Shown in pieces: positions 16,080-24,055 of a stretch of DNA of 64,000 nt; positions within the stretch are counted from its first letter, which is position 1; each line of letters starts with the position of its first letter. The notes beneath the pieces were generated by a model that was not told the DNA's origin, made no database searches, and worked only from the letters and a program-made list of their open reading frames with translations. Source of the stretch: Pseudomonadota bacterium (GTDB taxonomy: Bacteria; Pseudomonadota; Gammaproteobacteria; UBA5335); NCBI GenBank assembly GCA_034189865.1, contig JAXHTV010000014.1:1-64000 (forward strand). The letters run 5' to 3'. The position numbers were made by a program, and so were the translations under genes.

Positions 16080-18704
16080 ATGATGCCGAAACCTCCAAAT
16101 TGGCTCCGACAAAAATGGGTCATGCCGGCTTTGCTCTCGGTTGTCATTCTGGTCGGGGCATTGACAGGCTATTTCGAACGGCTGGAACAAGCCGTCTACG
16201 ATAATGCCGTGGCCCTAAGCTACCGGAGTCCGAATGCCACGCGAGATGTCGTTCTGATTGAGGTCGACGCTGAAGCGTTGATGTCGGCCAATGCGACCGA
16301 CACCGGGTTTCGCGGCCAGCTGGTCACGCTCCTGGAGCGCTTGCAAGACGAAGGGGCTGCCGGAATCGGGGTTTTTCTGCCGTTAAAGTACTCGCGCTCG
16401 GTACCCGCGTGGTATCGGGAGCTTCGCGAGGCCTTCGAAGCCAGTCGATTGGCCAAGGTGGATCGTACTGCTTGGCATCAGTTGAATGAGATGCTCAAGC
16501 GTGGCCAACAAACGTTCAATACCGATGATCGCCTGGAAAAAAGCATGGCCCGACTGGGGCGCGTGCTGTTGCCGTTTCATATGGGAGACGCGATTTACAA
16601 TGCCGACCCTCAACCGGCGGCGCCCCCCGATCTTGTTGTTCACGCCTTAGGTCGCGTCAATGGCGCCGCTGCGCCGACGAATACCGGTTATCTGCTGGAC
16701 TTCCTGGTCGACGCCGCGGTCAATCACGAGCGGATCGCTTGGCCCGAATTGCCCGCTTCGGAATTTTCTCGAGTGGCGGCCGGCTTGGGCTACCGCGATG
16801 TTTATCCCGATGACGACGGCGTGATCAGATCCCATCCCCTGGCCATCGGGTATGATCAGAATTACTATCCTTCGATCCATCTTTTGCTGGCTGCTTGGGG
16901 CTTGTCTTTGAGCCCGGAATCGCTACGGGTCAGTCCCGATGAAGGGGTTTATCTGGGGGAGCGATTTATCGAAACCGACCAGGCGTTACGTGTCCTGGCT
17001 GGATTTCACCGAATCAAGGGGCGCGATACGTTCAGCCGCTACTCCATTCGTGATGTCTTGGAAGAGTCGTCAGCCAGCGGGCGTTTCAGCGGTAAATTGG
17101 CCTTGATTGGGTATAAGGACACCTTGGCAAGTTCGAGTTATGTGACGCCCACCGACCATTCCGTATCCGAATTGGAATTGCACGCCAACTTGGTCGTGAG
17201 TTTGATGACGGCCGATTACTATCTCAAACCGTCCTGGCAATCGACCGCACGTTGGTTGGCCGTGGCGTTGGCCACGATACTGGCGGTGGCTATGTTCTGG
17301 ATGCCGACGACCCTTGCCGCAATCATGGGCGGGGTCATCGGGATAGTTTTGATCGGCGCAGAATATTACCTGATGTTTTCCCCACGGCTATGGGTTCCGT
17401 TGAGCGCGCCGGCGTCAATCGTATTCATTGTCGGCATCGGCCTGTTCGTTTTCCGTCGTTGGTCCGAGCATAAAGCGGTTCGGGAAGCCGGTACGCAACT
17501 CGGAGACCGTGAACAGGGGCTCATGTACCAAAATCGAGGCCAGTTCGACCGAGCTCTAGAGCATTTCAAGAAATTGCCGCCCAACGCCTCCACGCTGGCC
17601 ATTCTTTACAAGCTTGCGGCCGACCTGGAGCGCCGAGGAAACGATCTGCTCGCCATCGACGCATATGATCACATCCTCGCTTTTGATGGGCGGTACCGGG
17701 ATGTCACGCGCCGTCGGGATCTATTGGGTCAACGGCAGCACAAAACCCCGCCAAAGCCGAATAAACCGGCACCCAGACCCGTGGACGACCGAGACCGGCG
17801 TGCCGCGACGGCTACCACCGGCAAGGTGCGCAAAGCCGCCAAAGATGTGCAAGACCAAACCTTGGGGCGATACAACATCGAAGGGCACTTGGGGCGCGGC
17901 GCCATGGGTGCGGTCTACCGAGGGCGGGATCCTCATATCAATCGCGTCGTGGCGATCAAGACGCTGGATCTACAAGAAGAATTCGAAGCCAATGAGATTG
18001 CGCAGGTCCGTGATCGGTTCTTTCACGAGGCGGAAGTCGCCGGTCGGCTCAATCATCCGAATATCGTCACCATCTACGATGTTGGACAAGACGATGGGCT
18101 CGCTTACATCGCGATGGAGTTGATCGACGGTCACGACATGCGCCGATATACGAAAAAAAATCAATTGTTGCCGGTCAATCGGGTCATGGAAATCGCTGCG
18201 CAGATTGCCGATGCGCTGGATTACGCCCATCGTCAAGGGGTGGTGCACCGGGACATCAAGCCCAGCAACGTGATGTTGGACAAAAAGGGACGCACCGTAA
18301 AAGTGGCCGACTTCGGAATTGCGAGAATCGGCGGCAGCAGTCGGACGCGCACCGGGACCGTGCTCGGGACACCGCCTTATATGTCACCGGAACAACTTTC
18401 CGGGCGGCAGCTGGATGGTCGATCGGATATTTTTTCGCTGGGTGTGGTGGTCTTCGAGTTGTTAGCCGGCCGGCGTCCATTCGAGGGCGACAGCGTCGCG
18501 ACCCTCATGGTTCGCATTGCCAACGACCCGCATCCGAATGTCATGGGCTTGCGTGGCGGCGTGCCGGTGTGCTTGCGCAATGTGATCGATAAAGCGCTGC
18601 AGAAAGATCCGGCCAAGCGTTTTCAAACAGCGGCAGCGATGCGTCTGGCTTTGCTGCGCTGTATCGAGAATAATTACACTGGAACGGGTGCTCGAGGGCG
18701 TTGA
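16080..18704 (+). CDS. CHASE2-domain transmembrane Ser/Thr protein kinase
   Basis: About 874 residues. An N-terminal membrane helix (WVMPALLSVVILVGALTGYF) is followed by a periplasmic CHASE2 sensor domain (about residues 35-360), three membrane helices (about 380-465), a short TPR-like stretch (MYQNRGQFDRALEHFKKLP) and a Pkn2-type kinase. The kinase has the Gly loop HLGRGAMGAVYRG, VAIK with K627, HRDIKPSN with D725, DFG at 744-746 and GTPPYMSPEQLSG, so it is predicted active. It should link an extracytoplasmic signal to protein phosphorylation. The start is uncertain: the ATG pair at 16080/16083 has no good ribosome site, and ATG 16038 is open. No phosphatase gene is next to it. Confidence 0.9.
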   Translation: MMPKPPNWLRQKWVMPALLSVVILVGALTGYFERLEQAVYDNAVALSYRSPNATRDVVLIEVDAEALMSANATDTGFRGQLVTLLERLQDEGAAGIGVFLPLKYSRSVPAWYRELREAFEASRLAKVDRTAWHQLNEMLKRGQQTFNTDDRLEKSMARLGRVLLPFHMGDAIYNADPQPAAPPDLVVHALGRVNGAAAPTNTGYLLDFLVDAAVNHERIAWPELPASEFSRVAAGLGYRDVYPDDDGVIRSHPLAIGYDQNYYPSIHLLLAAWGLSLSPESLRVSPDEGVYLGERFIETDQALRVLAGFHRIKGRDTFSRYSIRDVLEESSASGRFSGKLALIGYKDTLASSSYVTPTDHSVSELELHANLVVSLMTADYYLKPSWQSTARWLAVALATILAVAMFWMPTTLAAIMGGVIGIVLIGAEYYLMFSPRLWVPLSAPASIVFIVGIGLFVFRRWSEHKAVREAGTQLGDREQGLMYQNRGQFDRALEHFKKLPPNASTLAILYKLAADLERRGNDLLAIDAYDHILAFDGRYRDVTRRRDLLGQRQHKTPPKPNKPAPRPVDDRDRRAATATTGKVRKAAKDVQDQTLGRYNIEGHLGRGAMGAVYRGRDPHINRVVAIKTLDLQEEFEANEIAQVRDRFFHEAEVAGRLNHPNIVTIYDVGQDDGLAYIAMELIDGHDMRRYTKKNQLLPVNRVMEIAAQIADALDYAHRQGVVHRDIKPSNVMLDKKGRTVKVADFGIARIGGSSRTRTGTVLGTPPYMSPEQLSGRQLDGRSDIFSLGVVVFELLAGRRPFEGDSVATLMVRIANDPHPNVMGLRGGVPVCLRNVIDKALQKDPAKRFQTAAAMRLALLRCIENNYTGTGARGR

Positions 18705-18739
18705 TCGCTCGAGAATCGGGGAGTTTACTCAGTACACCC

Positions 18740-18768
18740 TTGACAAGAACCGGTCGCTTTCTTAAAGT
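18740..18768 (+). promoter_or_regulatory. Promoter of the tRNA-Ala/tRNA-Glu unit
   Basis: TTGACA (18740-18745) is a perfect -35; TAAAGT (18763-18768) lies 17 nt on and is followed by a GC-rich discriminator (TGCGGCC), as expected of a stringently controlled tRNA promoter. Confidence 0.75.
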
Positions 18769-18784
18769 TGCGGCCTTCGCATTC

Positions 18785-18860
<76 letters not shown>

Positions 18861-18905
18861 AAGATCGCAGTGTCGCGCTGCGGCGTGGCAACTTAAGTTT
18901 GCTGC

Positions 18906-18981
18906 GTCCCCATCGTCTAGAGGCCAAGGACACCGCCCTTTCACGGCGGCGACCGGGGTTCGAATCCCCGTGGGGACGCCA
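18906..18981 (+). tRNA. tRNA-Glu (anticodon TTC)
   Basis: 76 nt with encoded CCA. Acceptor GTCCCCA/TGGGGAC, anticodon stem CCGCC/GGCGG with loop CTTTCAC (anticodon TTC), T arm CGGGG-TTCGAAT-CCCCG. It lies 45 nt after tRNA-Ala and shares its promoter and the terminator at 18991. Confidence 0.98.
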
Positions 18982-18990
18982 TTACCAGCC

Positions 18991-19020
18991 AAGCCCTGAC
19001 CCATGGTCAGGGCTTTTTTT
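18991..19020 (+). terminator. Rho-independent terminator of the tRNA unit
   Basis: An 11-bp perfect stem (18991-19001 with 19005-19015, loop CAT; core AGCCCTGACC/GGTCAGGGCT) runs into a T-tract at 19014-19020. Confidence 0.95.
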
Positions 19021-19784
19021 ATCCTGAATCTGCAATGAATCCATATCGGGGTTAAGTTTTGATTCTGGGGCCCCTGAAGCGTCGTGCGGTACGCTAGCGC
19101 CGGGTTTTCCGGTGCGACCTGAGTAGCGGCTTTCCCTTGATGATTCAATTCACCCGGGTGTGGCTTATTTTCAATATTTCGCCACTGTAAGATCTTACAG
19201 GTGACACTGACGGTGGGCTTTGGCAATTTGGGAACCGTTGCAGGGGAAGTGGGTGTGCTCTCGGTTTTAGCTTCACTTCCTGTTACAGCGGGGCAACCGT
19301 GCGTATTTGACCTGTCTACGCTTTCCCCCAAGAGCTGGACGGTCTGACCGATGCGACGACCTGATGCACGTGGTTGCTCTTGGGATCATTGGCGAGGATT
19401 TTGGAATACGGATATTTTTGGCAATGGTGAACCCGCATGCCTCCCCAAGGACGCGGGCCCTTTCCCCAAGGGGCAGCTTATCCCATGACACCAGGCCGTC
19501 CGATTCCTCATACAGTTAGGTTCCCCGACCCGACAATCGCTATGGTCCATGCTGACAGGGTGCGATAGCTTCGGTAGAACCGATTGCGAATTCACCTCTT
19601 CCTCTGCAACATCCATCAATTTCCTTCTATCATTTGTCCCCGGATCACCAGCTCGCGATTAACATCCGAGGCCAGTGATTCTCAAGGATGGGCTATCTCG
19701 TCCGATTTAGTGTTTCGATTATTTGACGGTTGTCAGCTAACTCCGTGGCGGGGCTTTTGTTAGGTGGTGCGAGTTGCTTGTGGG
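19021..19784. other. Gene-poor stretch downstream of tRNA-Glu
   Basis: About 760 nt without a convincing gene. The open frames here have no family motif, no good ribosome site and mixed composition. It lies directly after a tRNA gene, a place where integrated elements often sit, but I see no integrase, no repeat of the tRNA 3' end and no IS end. The only clear signal is the palindrome at 19185-19200. Confidence 0.6.
19185..19200. promoter_or_regulatory. LexA-box-like palindrome
   Basis: CTGTAAGATCTTACAG is a perfect 16-bp palindrome of the form CTGT-N8-ACAG, the LexA consensus of many gammaproteobacteria. TAAGAT inside it could act as a -10, as is common at SOS promoters. No recognisable SOS gene follows, so its role is open. 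Confidence 0.4.
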
Positions 19785-20348
19785 ATGCAGAGAGCGAGAG
19801 CTCTGACGGGGATCGTTTTCTTTGTTTTGGCTTTTTTGGGCGGATTACCCCGGATTGCCGAGGCCGGCGAAATCTGGTTGCTGGTCGATACGTCTGAGTT
19901 CCGTTTGCAGGTCATGGATGGTGATCGGCCCGTGGCGACCTTCTCAGATGTGGCTATCGGACGTAACGGCGTGACTGCGGGAAAACATGCGCAGGATGCG
20001 AAAACACCCTTGGGTGAGTTCCGTGTCGCGTCACTCAAACCCAGCCAAGCGTTCCACTTTTTCGTCGGTTTGAACTATCCGAATGAAGCGCACGCGCGGC
20101 AGGCCTTTGATGATTTTCGGTTGACGCCACGGCAGTATCACCGGATCGTCACGGCGATTCGCAAAGGCCAAACACCTCCTCAGGAAACGCCCATTGGCGG
20201 GTACATCGGGATCCATGGGGTGGGGGAGGGTGACGCTCAGATCCACCGGCGATTCAATTGGACCCAGGGGTGCGTCGCGTTAACCAATAGCCAGATCGAT
20301 ATCCTCCGATCCTGGATCAAATTGGGCACTCGTGTCGTCATTCGCTGA
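19785..20348 (+). CDS. L,D-transpeptidase (YkuD domain), secreted
   Basis: About 187 residues. A signal peptide (MQRARALTGIVFFVLAFLGG, then LPRIAEA) is followed at once by a YkuD domain: WLLVDTSEFRLQVMD, KTPLGEFRV, and the active-site region GIHGVG...WTQGCVALTNSQID with catalytic Cys and upstream His. It acts in the periplasm, forming 3-3 peptidoglycan cross-links or attaching a lipoprotein to peptidoglycan. GTG at 19764 is an alternative start giving seven more residues; both have weak ribosome sites. It precedes the Lpp-like gene by about 180 nt in the same direction, which makes Lpp attachment a plausible role. Confidence 0.88.
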   Translation: MQRARALTGIVFFVLAFLGGLPRIAEAGEIWLLVDTSEFRLQVMDGDRPVATFSDVAIGRNGVTAGKHAQDAKTPLGEFRVASLKPSQAFHFFVGLNYPNEAHARQAFDDFRLTPRQYHRIVTAIRKGQTPPQETPIGGYIGIHGVGEGDAQIHRRFNWTQGCVALTNSQIDILRSWIKLGTRVVIR

Positions 20349-20532
20349 TTGTCCGTTTTTCAGTCGACGACTTCCAAACGACCTCGATGCTGTTTGATTT
20401 CGGCCAGCCTCGGGTTCTAGCGGGGCCTTGCAAAACGGTCAGGAAAGCCACACACTTTGTGCCGTGCACCCCTCGGTAGGGCGCTGACGATCCGCGTGTA
20501 TGACTGTTTCAAAGTGAACTAAGGAGATCTAG

Positions 20533-20814
20533 ATGGTTGCCAAGTATGCAGCACCTTTGGTCATGGTTTTAGCCCTTTCTGGTGGGTTGGCGGGGTGCGC
20601 CAGCACTGCCGAGACGATGAGTGATGACGATCTGGCTGCGTTGACCGAAGCGGTGAAGAATGCAGAAGCGGCCGCGATGGAGGCCAAGAACGAGGCTACC
20701 AAGGCTGCTCAGATGGCTGCTGAAGCTAAGCAAGCTGCCGCCGACGCCCAAGCGACCGCCAATGCGACCGACGAAAAACTGAATCGCGCGTTTAAAAAGT
20801 CCATGTATAAATAA
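20533..20814 (+). CDS. Lpp/OprI-like outer-membrane lipoprotein
   Basis: 93 residues. The lipobox is LAGC (C22), so the mature protein is a 72-residue lipoprotein. From about residue 35 it is an alanine-rich helix (AEAAAMEAKNEATKAAQMAA and on) with Ala in heptad positions, the alanine-zipper trimer of OprI/Lpp. It ends in MYK; in Lpp the C-terminal Lys is the residue joined to peptidoglycan diaminopimelate by an L,D-transpeptidase. AAGGAG seven nt before the ATG predicts very strong translation. It lies between two L,D-transpeptidase genes and has its own terminator. The upstream 184 nt show only a weak promoter (TTGCAA at about 20429). Confidence 0.9.
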   Translation: MVAKYAAPLVMVLALSGGLAGCASTAETMSDDDLAALTEAVKNAEAAAMEAKNEATKAAQMAAEAKQAAADAQATANATDEKLNRAFKKSMYK

Positions 20815-20851
20815 ACGCGATCTGTCACCCGCTGACAGGTTATGACGATTG

Positions 20852-20900
20852 ATTGCCGCTGGCAGAGCTCTTTGGAGAGGCCAGCGGCAATTTCGTTTTT
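20852..20900 (+). terminator. Terminator between the lpp-like gene and the converging L,D-transpeptidase gene
   Basis: ATTGCCGCTGGC (20852-20863) pairs with GCCAGCGGCAAT (20880-20891), a 12-bp stem with a 16-nt loop, then TTCGTTTTT. A smaller stem (CTGTCA/TGACAG, 20822-20838) precedes it. Confidence 0.85.
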
Positions 20901-20942
20901 GCGGTGGTAATAAAGCCTGTAAGGGGCGGGGATGGTGTTTCG

Positions 20943-21938
20943 TTAGAAAATCGACGCGCGGCTGCTGCTATCCACGCTGGGCGCCGTTACGGAAATCACA
21001 ATCGGAATCCCGCTGCGATCTTCTACTGCTTGTCTGACTCTCCCCCAGCTCACGGTGGTGGGGCGTCCGGCGGTTGCCTTGAGTACCACCGTCACCGCAT
21101 GGTCATACAGGGACCGATCCGGCGAGTCGCTCTCTTCCAGCGGTGGGTGTACCTCGATAAAAAGTTGCTCTGCTGCCCAACCGGCTTTCACCGGCTGATT
21201 GACCAATTGAACGGGTGTGTTGACATCCACCCAGCGAAACAGTTGCTCAATGTCTTCCGGATACATACGAACGCAACCGTGTGTGACCCGCATTCCGACG
21301 CCGTAAGGTCGATTTGTGCCATGGATGAGGTAGCCGGGCACGCCTAAACGAAGTGCGTGTTGCCCCAGTGGGTTGTTTGGTCCTGCCGGGACCACGTCCG
21401 GTACCGTTTCTCCGCGGGCGGCAGCCTCCGCCTTGATGGACGCCGGAGGATGCCAGGCAGGATCTTTCACTTTTTGAATGATACGCGTCTGACCCAGCGG
21501 AGTCGCCCAGTCCATCCGGCCGATGCTGACCGGATAGGTGTAGACCGAAGGAACGTCTTGTTTGGTGTTCTTGGGAAAATAATACAAGCGCATTTCCGGG
21601 ATGTTGAGCACAATCCCGCGGCGCTCCGCGTCCGGAAGAACATAGCGTGAAGGCAGAATGACCGTTCGACCTTCCCCGGGCAGCCAGCGGTCCGTGTCGG
21701 GATTGGCGATGACGATCTCATCGTGTCCCAGGCTGTATCTCCGGGCGATATCCAACAGTGTGTCTTCTTGGCGAGAGGGTAGCTCGAAGACTTCACCAAT
21801 CAGGTCGGTATCAACCGGCGGTAGCGGATAGCTCTGTGCTTGTACCTGAGAGGTGGTGCTACCGACCAGGGTGAGGAAGGTCACCAGTTTGGAGAAACGA
21901 AGCGCCCTCATCATTGGATTGATATGTTTCCCATTCAT
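20943..21938 (-). CDS. L,D-transpeptidase with LysM domain (ErfK/YbiS type)
   Basis: 331 residues. A signal peptide (MRALRFSKLVTFLTLVGSTT) leads to a LysM-like peptidoglycan-binding segment (EDTLLDIARRYSLGHDEIVI...NPDTDRWLPGEG) and then a YkuD domain (residues 105-250) with HGTNRPYGVGMRVTHGCVRM, holding the catalytic His and Cys. This domain order and the C-terminal extension are those of ErfK/YbiS/YcfS, which attach Lpp to peptidoglycan. It converges on the Lpp-like gene. Start could be 21938, or the ATGs at 21914/21911 directly before the signal peptide; none has a good ribosome site. Confidence 0.9.
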   Translation of the reverse strand: MNGKHINPMMRALRFSKLVTFLTLVGSTTSQVQAQSYPLPPVDTDLIGEVFELPSRQEDTLLDIARRYSLGHDEIVIANPDTDRWLPGEGRTVILPSRYVLPDAERRGIVLNIPEMRLYYFPKNTKQDVPSVYTYPVSIGRMDWATPLGQTRIIQKVKDPAWHPPASIKAEAAARGETVPDVVPAGPNNPLGQHALRLGVPGYLIHGTNRPYGVGMRVTHGCVRMYPEDIEQLFRWVDVNTPVQLVNQPVKAGWAAEQLFIEVHPPLEESDSPDRSLYDHAVTVVLKATAGRPTTVSWGRVRQAVEDRSGIPIVISVTAPSVDSSSRASIF

Positions 21939-22076
21939 ACGTTTTCGGCGATTACGCCATGCCGGTCATTAAGGAGTTGTCAGCGTATCACGAACATCGA
22001 GGCGGCGAAGAGGGGCAGCGGCGCCTCGGGAGTTTGTCGGTTGTCACGGAGCTGCCGATGCCAAGGGGAAATCGGC

Positions 22077-23297
22077 TCAGGCGCGCAACACGCGAAACGC
22101 GAACATCTTCAAGTAAGCCGTTTCGCGGATCGCCGGATGAATGGGATGATCGGGGGCCTGACCGCCCTGCTCGATCAGTTGCAGCGAGCGATCCACATGA
22201 CGCGCCGCAGCTTGCACCAAGCTCAACAGTTCCTCGGTTGCCATATGATAGGAACAAGAGCCAGTCCACAAAAAGCCACCGGGTTTGATGACTTGCAATG
22301 CGTGCTGATTCAGTCGGCGGTAGGCTTCCATGCCGGCTTTGAGATCCTTTCGCCGTTTGATGAATGCCGGCGGATCGAGGATCACCACGTCGAATAGGCG
22401 GCGTTCCTGGCGATGCTGTTTCAGCACGTCGAATGCGTTGCCTACCTGAGTTTCGATCGAGAGGCCGTTGGCGTTGGCATTGGTTTCCAGCTGCGAAATC
22501 GCTGTCTTGGAGCTGTCGACACAAGTGACTTCTGTTGCCCCGTGTCGTTTTGCGGCAATGCCCCAGGCGCCGACGTAGGAAAACATGTCCAGTACCGTGG
22601 CGTTTCGGACATAAGGTGCCAAGCGTGAACGGGTTGCGGCTTGGTCGAAGAACCATCCGGTTTTCTGACCGGTGCGTGGGGTGATGAGAAAGCGGTTGTT
22701 CCCTTCTAAAACCTCGATTTCATCTGGAACACTACCGATCGTTTCGACGTAGCTGTCGAGTCCTTCCATTTGCCGAAGTGGGCTGTCGTTCCGTAACACC
22801 ATCCCGCGTGGCTCAAGCAGTTGTCCGAGTGCTTCCAGGATGGGTTCTTTTAGGTGCTCCGAGCCAGCAGTGGTCAGCTGAACCACCAAATAGTCACCGT
22901 AACGGTCGACCACCAAGCCTGGAAGGCCGTCAGATTCCCCATAGACGAGTCGGTAATACGGCGAGGAATAAAACCGCTCCCGCAGCGACAGGGCGGTCTG
23001 TAGGCGGTCCAGGAAAAATGCCCGATTCGGCCGCCGGATATCATCGCGGCACAGGAGTCGCGCGCAGATCAACGAGTGCGGGTTGGCATAGGCCGTGCCC
23101 AAACTTTGGCCGTTTGACGCCCGGACCTGAACCAGCTGACCGGCCGTGAGGTCCGACAGCGGCGAGCGGGCGGTATCGACTTCGTTACTGTAGATCCACA
23201 GGTGGCCGGCACGCAGCCGTTTTTCTTCGCGCTTTTTCAACCAGAGCGGCGCAAGCGACTGGGGATCGGGGGATGCGGTCATATCCGATAGGGTCAT
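22077..23297 (-). CDS. rlmI: 23S rRNA m5C methyltransferase RlmI
   Basis: About 406 residues. An N-terminal PUA domain (LAPLWLKKREEKRLRAGHLW...) is followed by the RlmI core and a Rossmann SAM domain: VLDMFSYVGAWGIAA (SAM binding), TCVDSSKTAI, and VILDPPAF, the motif next to the catalytic Cys region (WTGSCSYHM). TPRTGQKTGWFFDQ is the family signature. It methylates C1962 of 23S rRNA in E. coli. The frame is open to 23624, but the extra residues are low-complexity Arg/Ser-rich and the PUA domain starts just after ATG 23297. Confidence 0.92.
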   Translation of the reverse strand: MTLSDMTASPDPQSLAPLWLKKREEKRLRAGHLWIYSNEVDTARSPLSDLTAGQLVQVRASNGQSLGTAYANPHSLICARLLCRDDIRRPNRAFFLDRLQTALSLRERFYSSPYYRLVYGESDGLPGLVVDRYGDYLVVQLTTAGSEHLKEPILEALGQLLEPRGMVLRNDSPLRQMEGLDSYVETIGSVPDEIEVLEGNNRFLITPRTGQKTGWFFDQAATRSRLAPYVRNATVLDMFSYVGAWGIAAKRHGATEVTCVDSSKTAISQLETNANANGLSIETQVGNAFDVLKQHRQERRLFDVVILDPPAFIKRRKDLKAGMEAYRRLNQHALQVIKPGGFLWTGSCSYHMATEELLSLVQAAARHVDRSLQLIEQGGQAPDHPIHPAIRETAYLKMFAFRVLRA

Positions 23298-23365
23298 ACA
23301 AATGCCTTGGCGGGATCGGGGCGAGCTATGGCTCGGAGACGAGACGATAGCGGAAATGCTAAGCC

Positions 23366-23905
23366 TTATTTTCGGGCCCTGAGAAACTCCTGGCCGTGGC
23401 ACTTGGGGCAAGGCGGGATGTGTCCGGCTTTCTGAAAACGCAGGGTTTGTCCGCAAGCGCTGCAGGCCAGCGTCCCCGGCCCGGTGATTTCTCCGGTGTG
23501 GTAGTAGCGCGTCCGTTCGGCTTGTTCTTGAAGCGAAAGCAATTCCAGGTCGGTTTGGTCGGCCGCTTTCATCAGCCATTCCAAGAGACGATCTTCGACC
23601 AGCTCCAAATCGAATTTCAGCCAATCGCGGATGTCGCCGCCCGTGCGAGCGAAATATTCACCCGCATCTTCCACGTCGCGCTGAACGTAATCGGCGATCA
23701 GTTCTGATTCTTCTCGGCTAAGTTCACCGAGTTCCTCCGCCCGCTCCCTGGCGGCTTTTAGGGCGTGGGTCAAGCGCGGGGTGAGCTTGTCATCCAGCTC
23801 ATCCAAGGTGTGACGGACCCGCTCAAGCATGGTTTCGTACGCTTGCTCCAGGCGTTCCGTGAGAGAAGCTGCCTTGTTCGGCGGCGTTTGGTCGTCTTGG
23901 CCCAT
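23366..23905 (-). CDS. Zinc-ribbon protein, YbeL/DUF1451 family
   Basis: 179 residues. The first 130 are charged and helical (coiled-coil prone: TERLEQAYETMLERVRHTLDEL). The C-terminus holds a zinc ribbon with paired CxxC motifs: LACSACGQTLRF...IPPCPKCHGQEF. This is the layout of E. coli YbeL, whose function is unknown and whose gene also lies beside leuS, so both content and position are conserved. It is divergent from leuS with about 150 nt between. No secretion signal. Confidence 0.85.
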   Translation of the reverse strand: MGQDDQTPPNKAASLTERLEQAYETMLERVRHTLDELDDKLTPRLTHALKAARERAEELGELSREESELIADYVQRDVEDAGEYFARTGGDIRDWLKFDLELVEDRLLEWLMKAADQTDLELLSLQEQAERTRYYHTGEITGPGTLACSACGQTLRFQKAGHIPPCPKCHGQEFLRARK

Positions 23906-24055
23906 AGCGATTCTCCATCTCGGAAGTACGGATTATTTCAATTCGAAGCGTGAATATCCACTGCCTCGATGCTTTGTTGAGCGGTTCACGGCGGCTACGG
24001 TATGCTTCCCGCTTTCTCATCCACCCGATGAAACTTCCCGGATTTGTCACCCCTC

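Noticed and set aside
18906-19021. Integration site at tRNA-Glu
   Set aside because: No integrase and no second copy of the tRNA 3' end downstream.
19307-19519. Short open frames in the gene-poor interval
   Set aside because: No ribosome site, low coding quality; an SOS toxin would be expected to be small and hydrophobic, and these are not.
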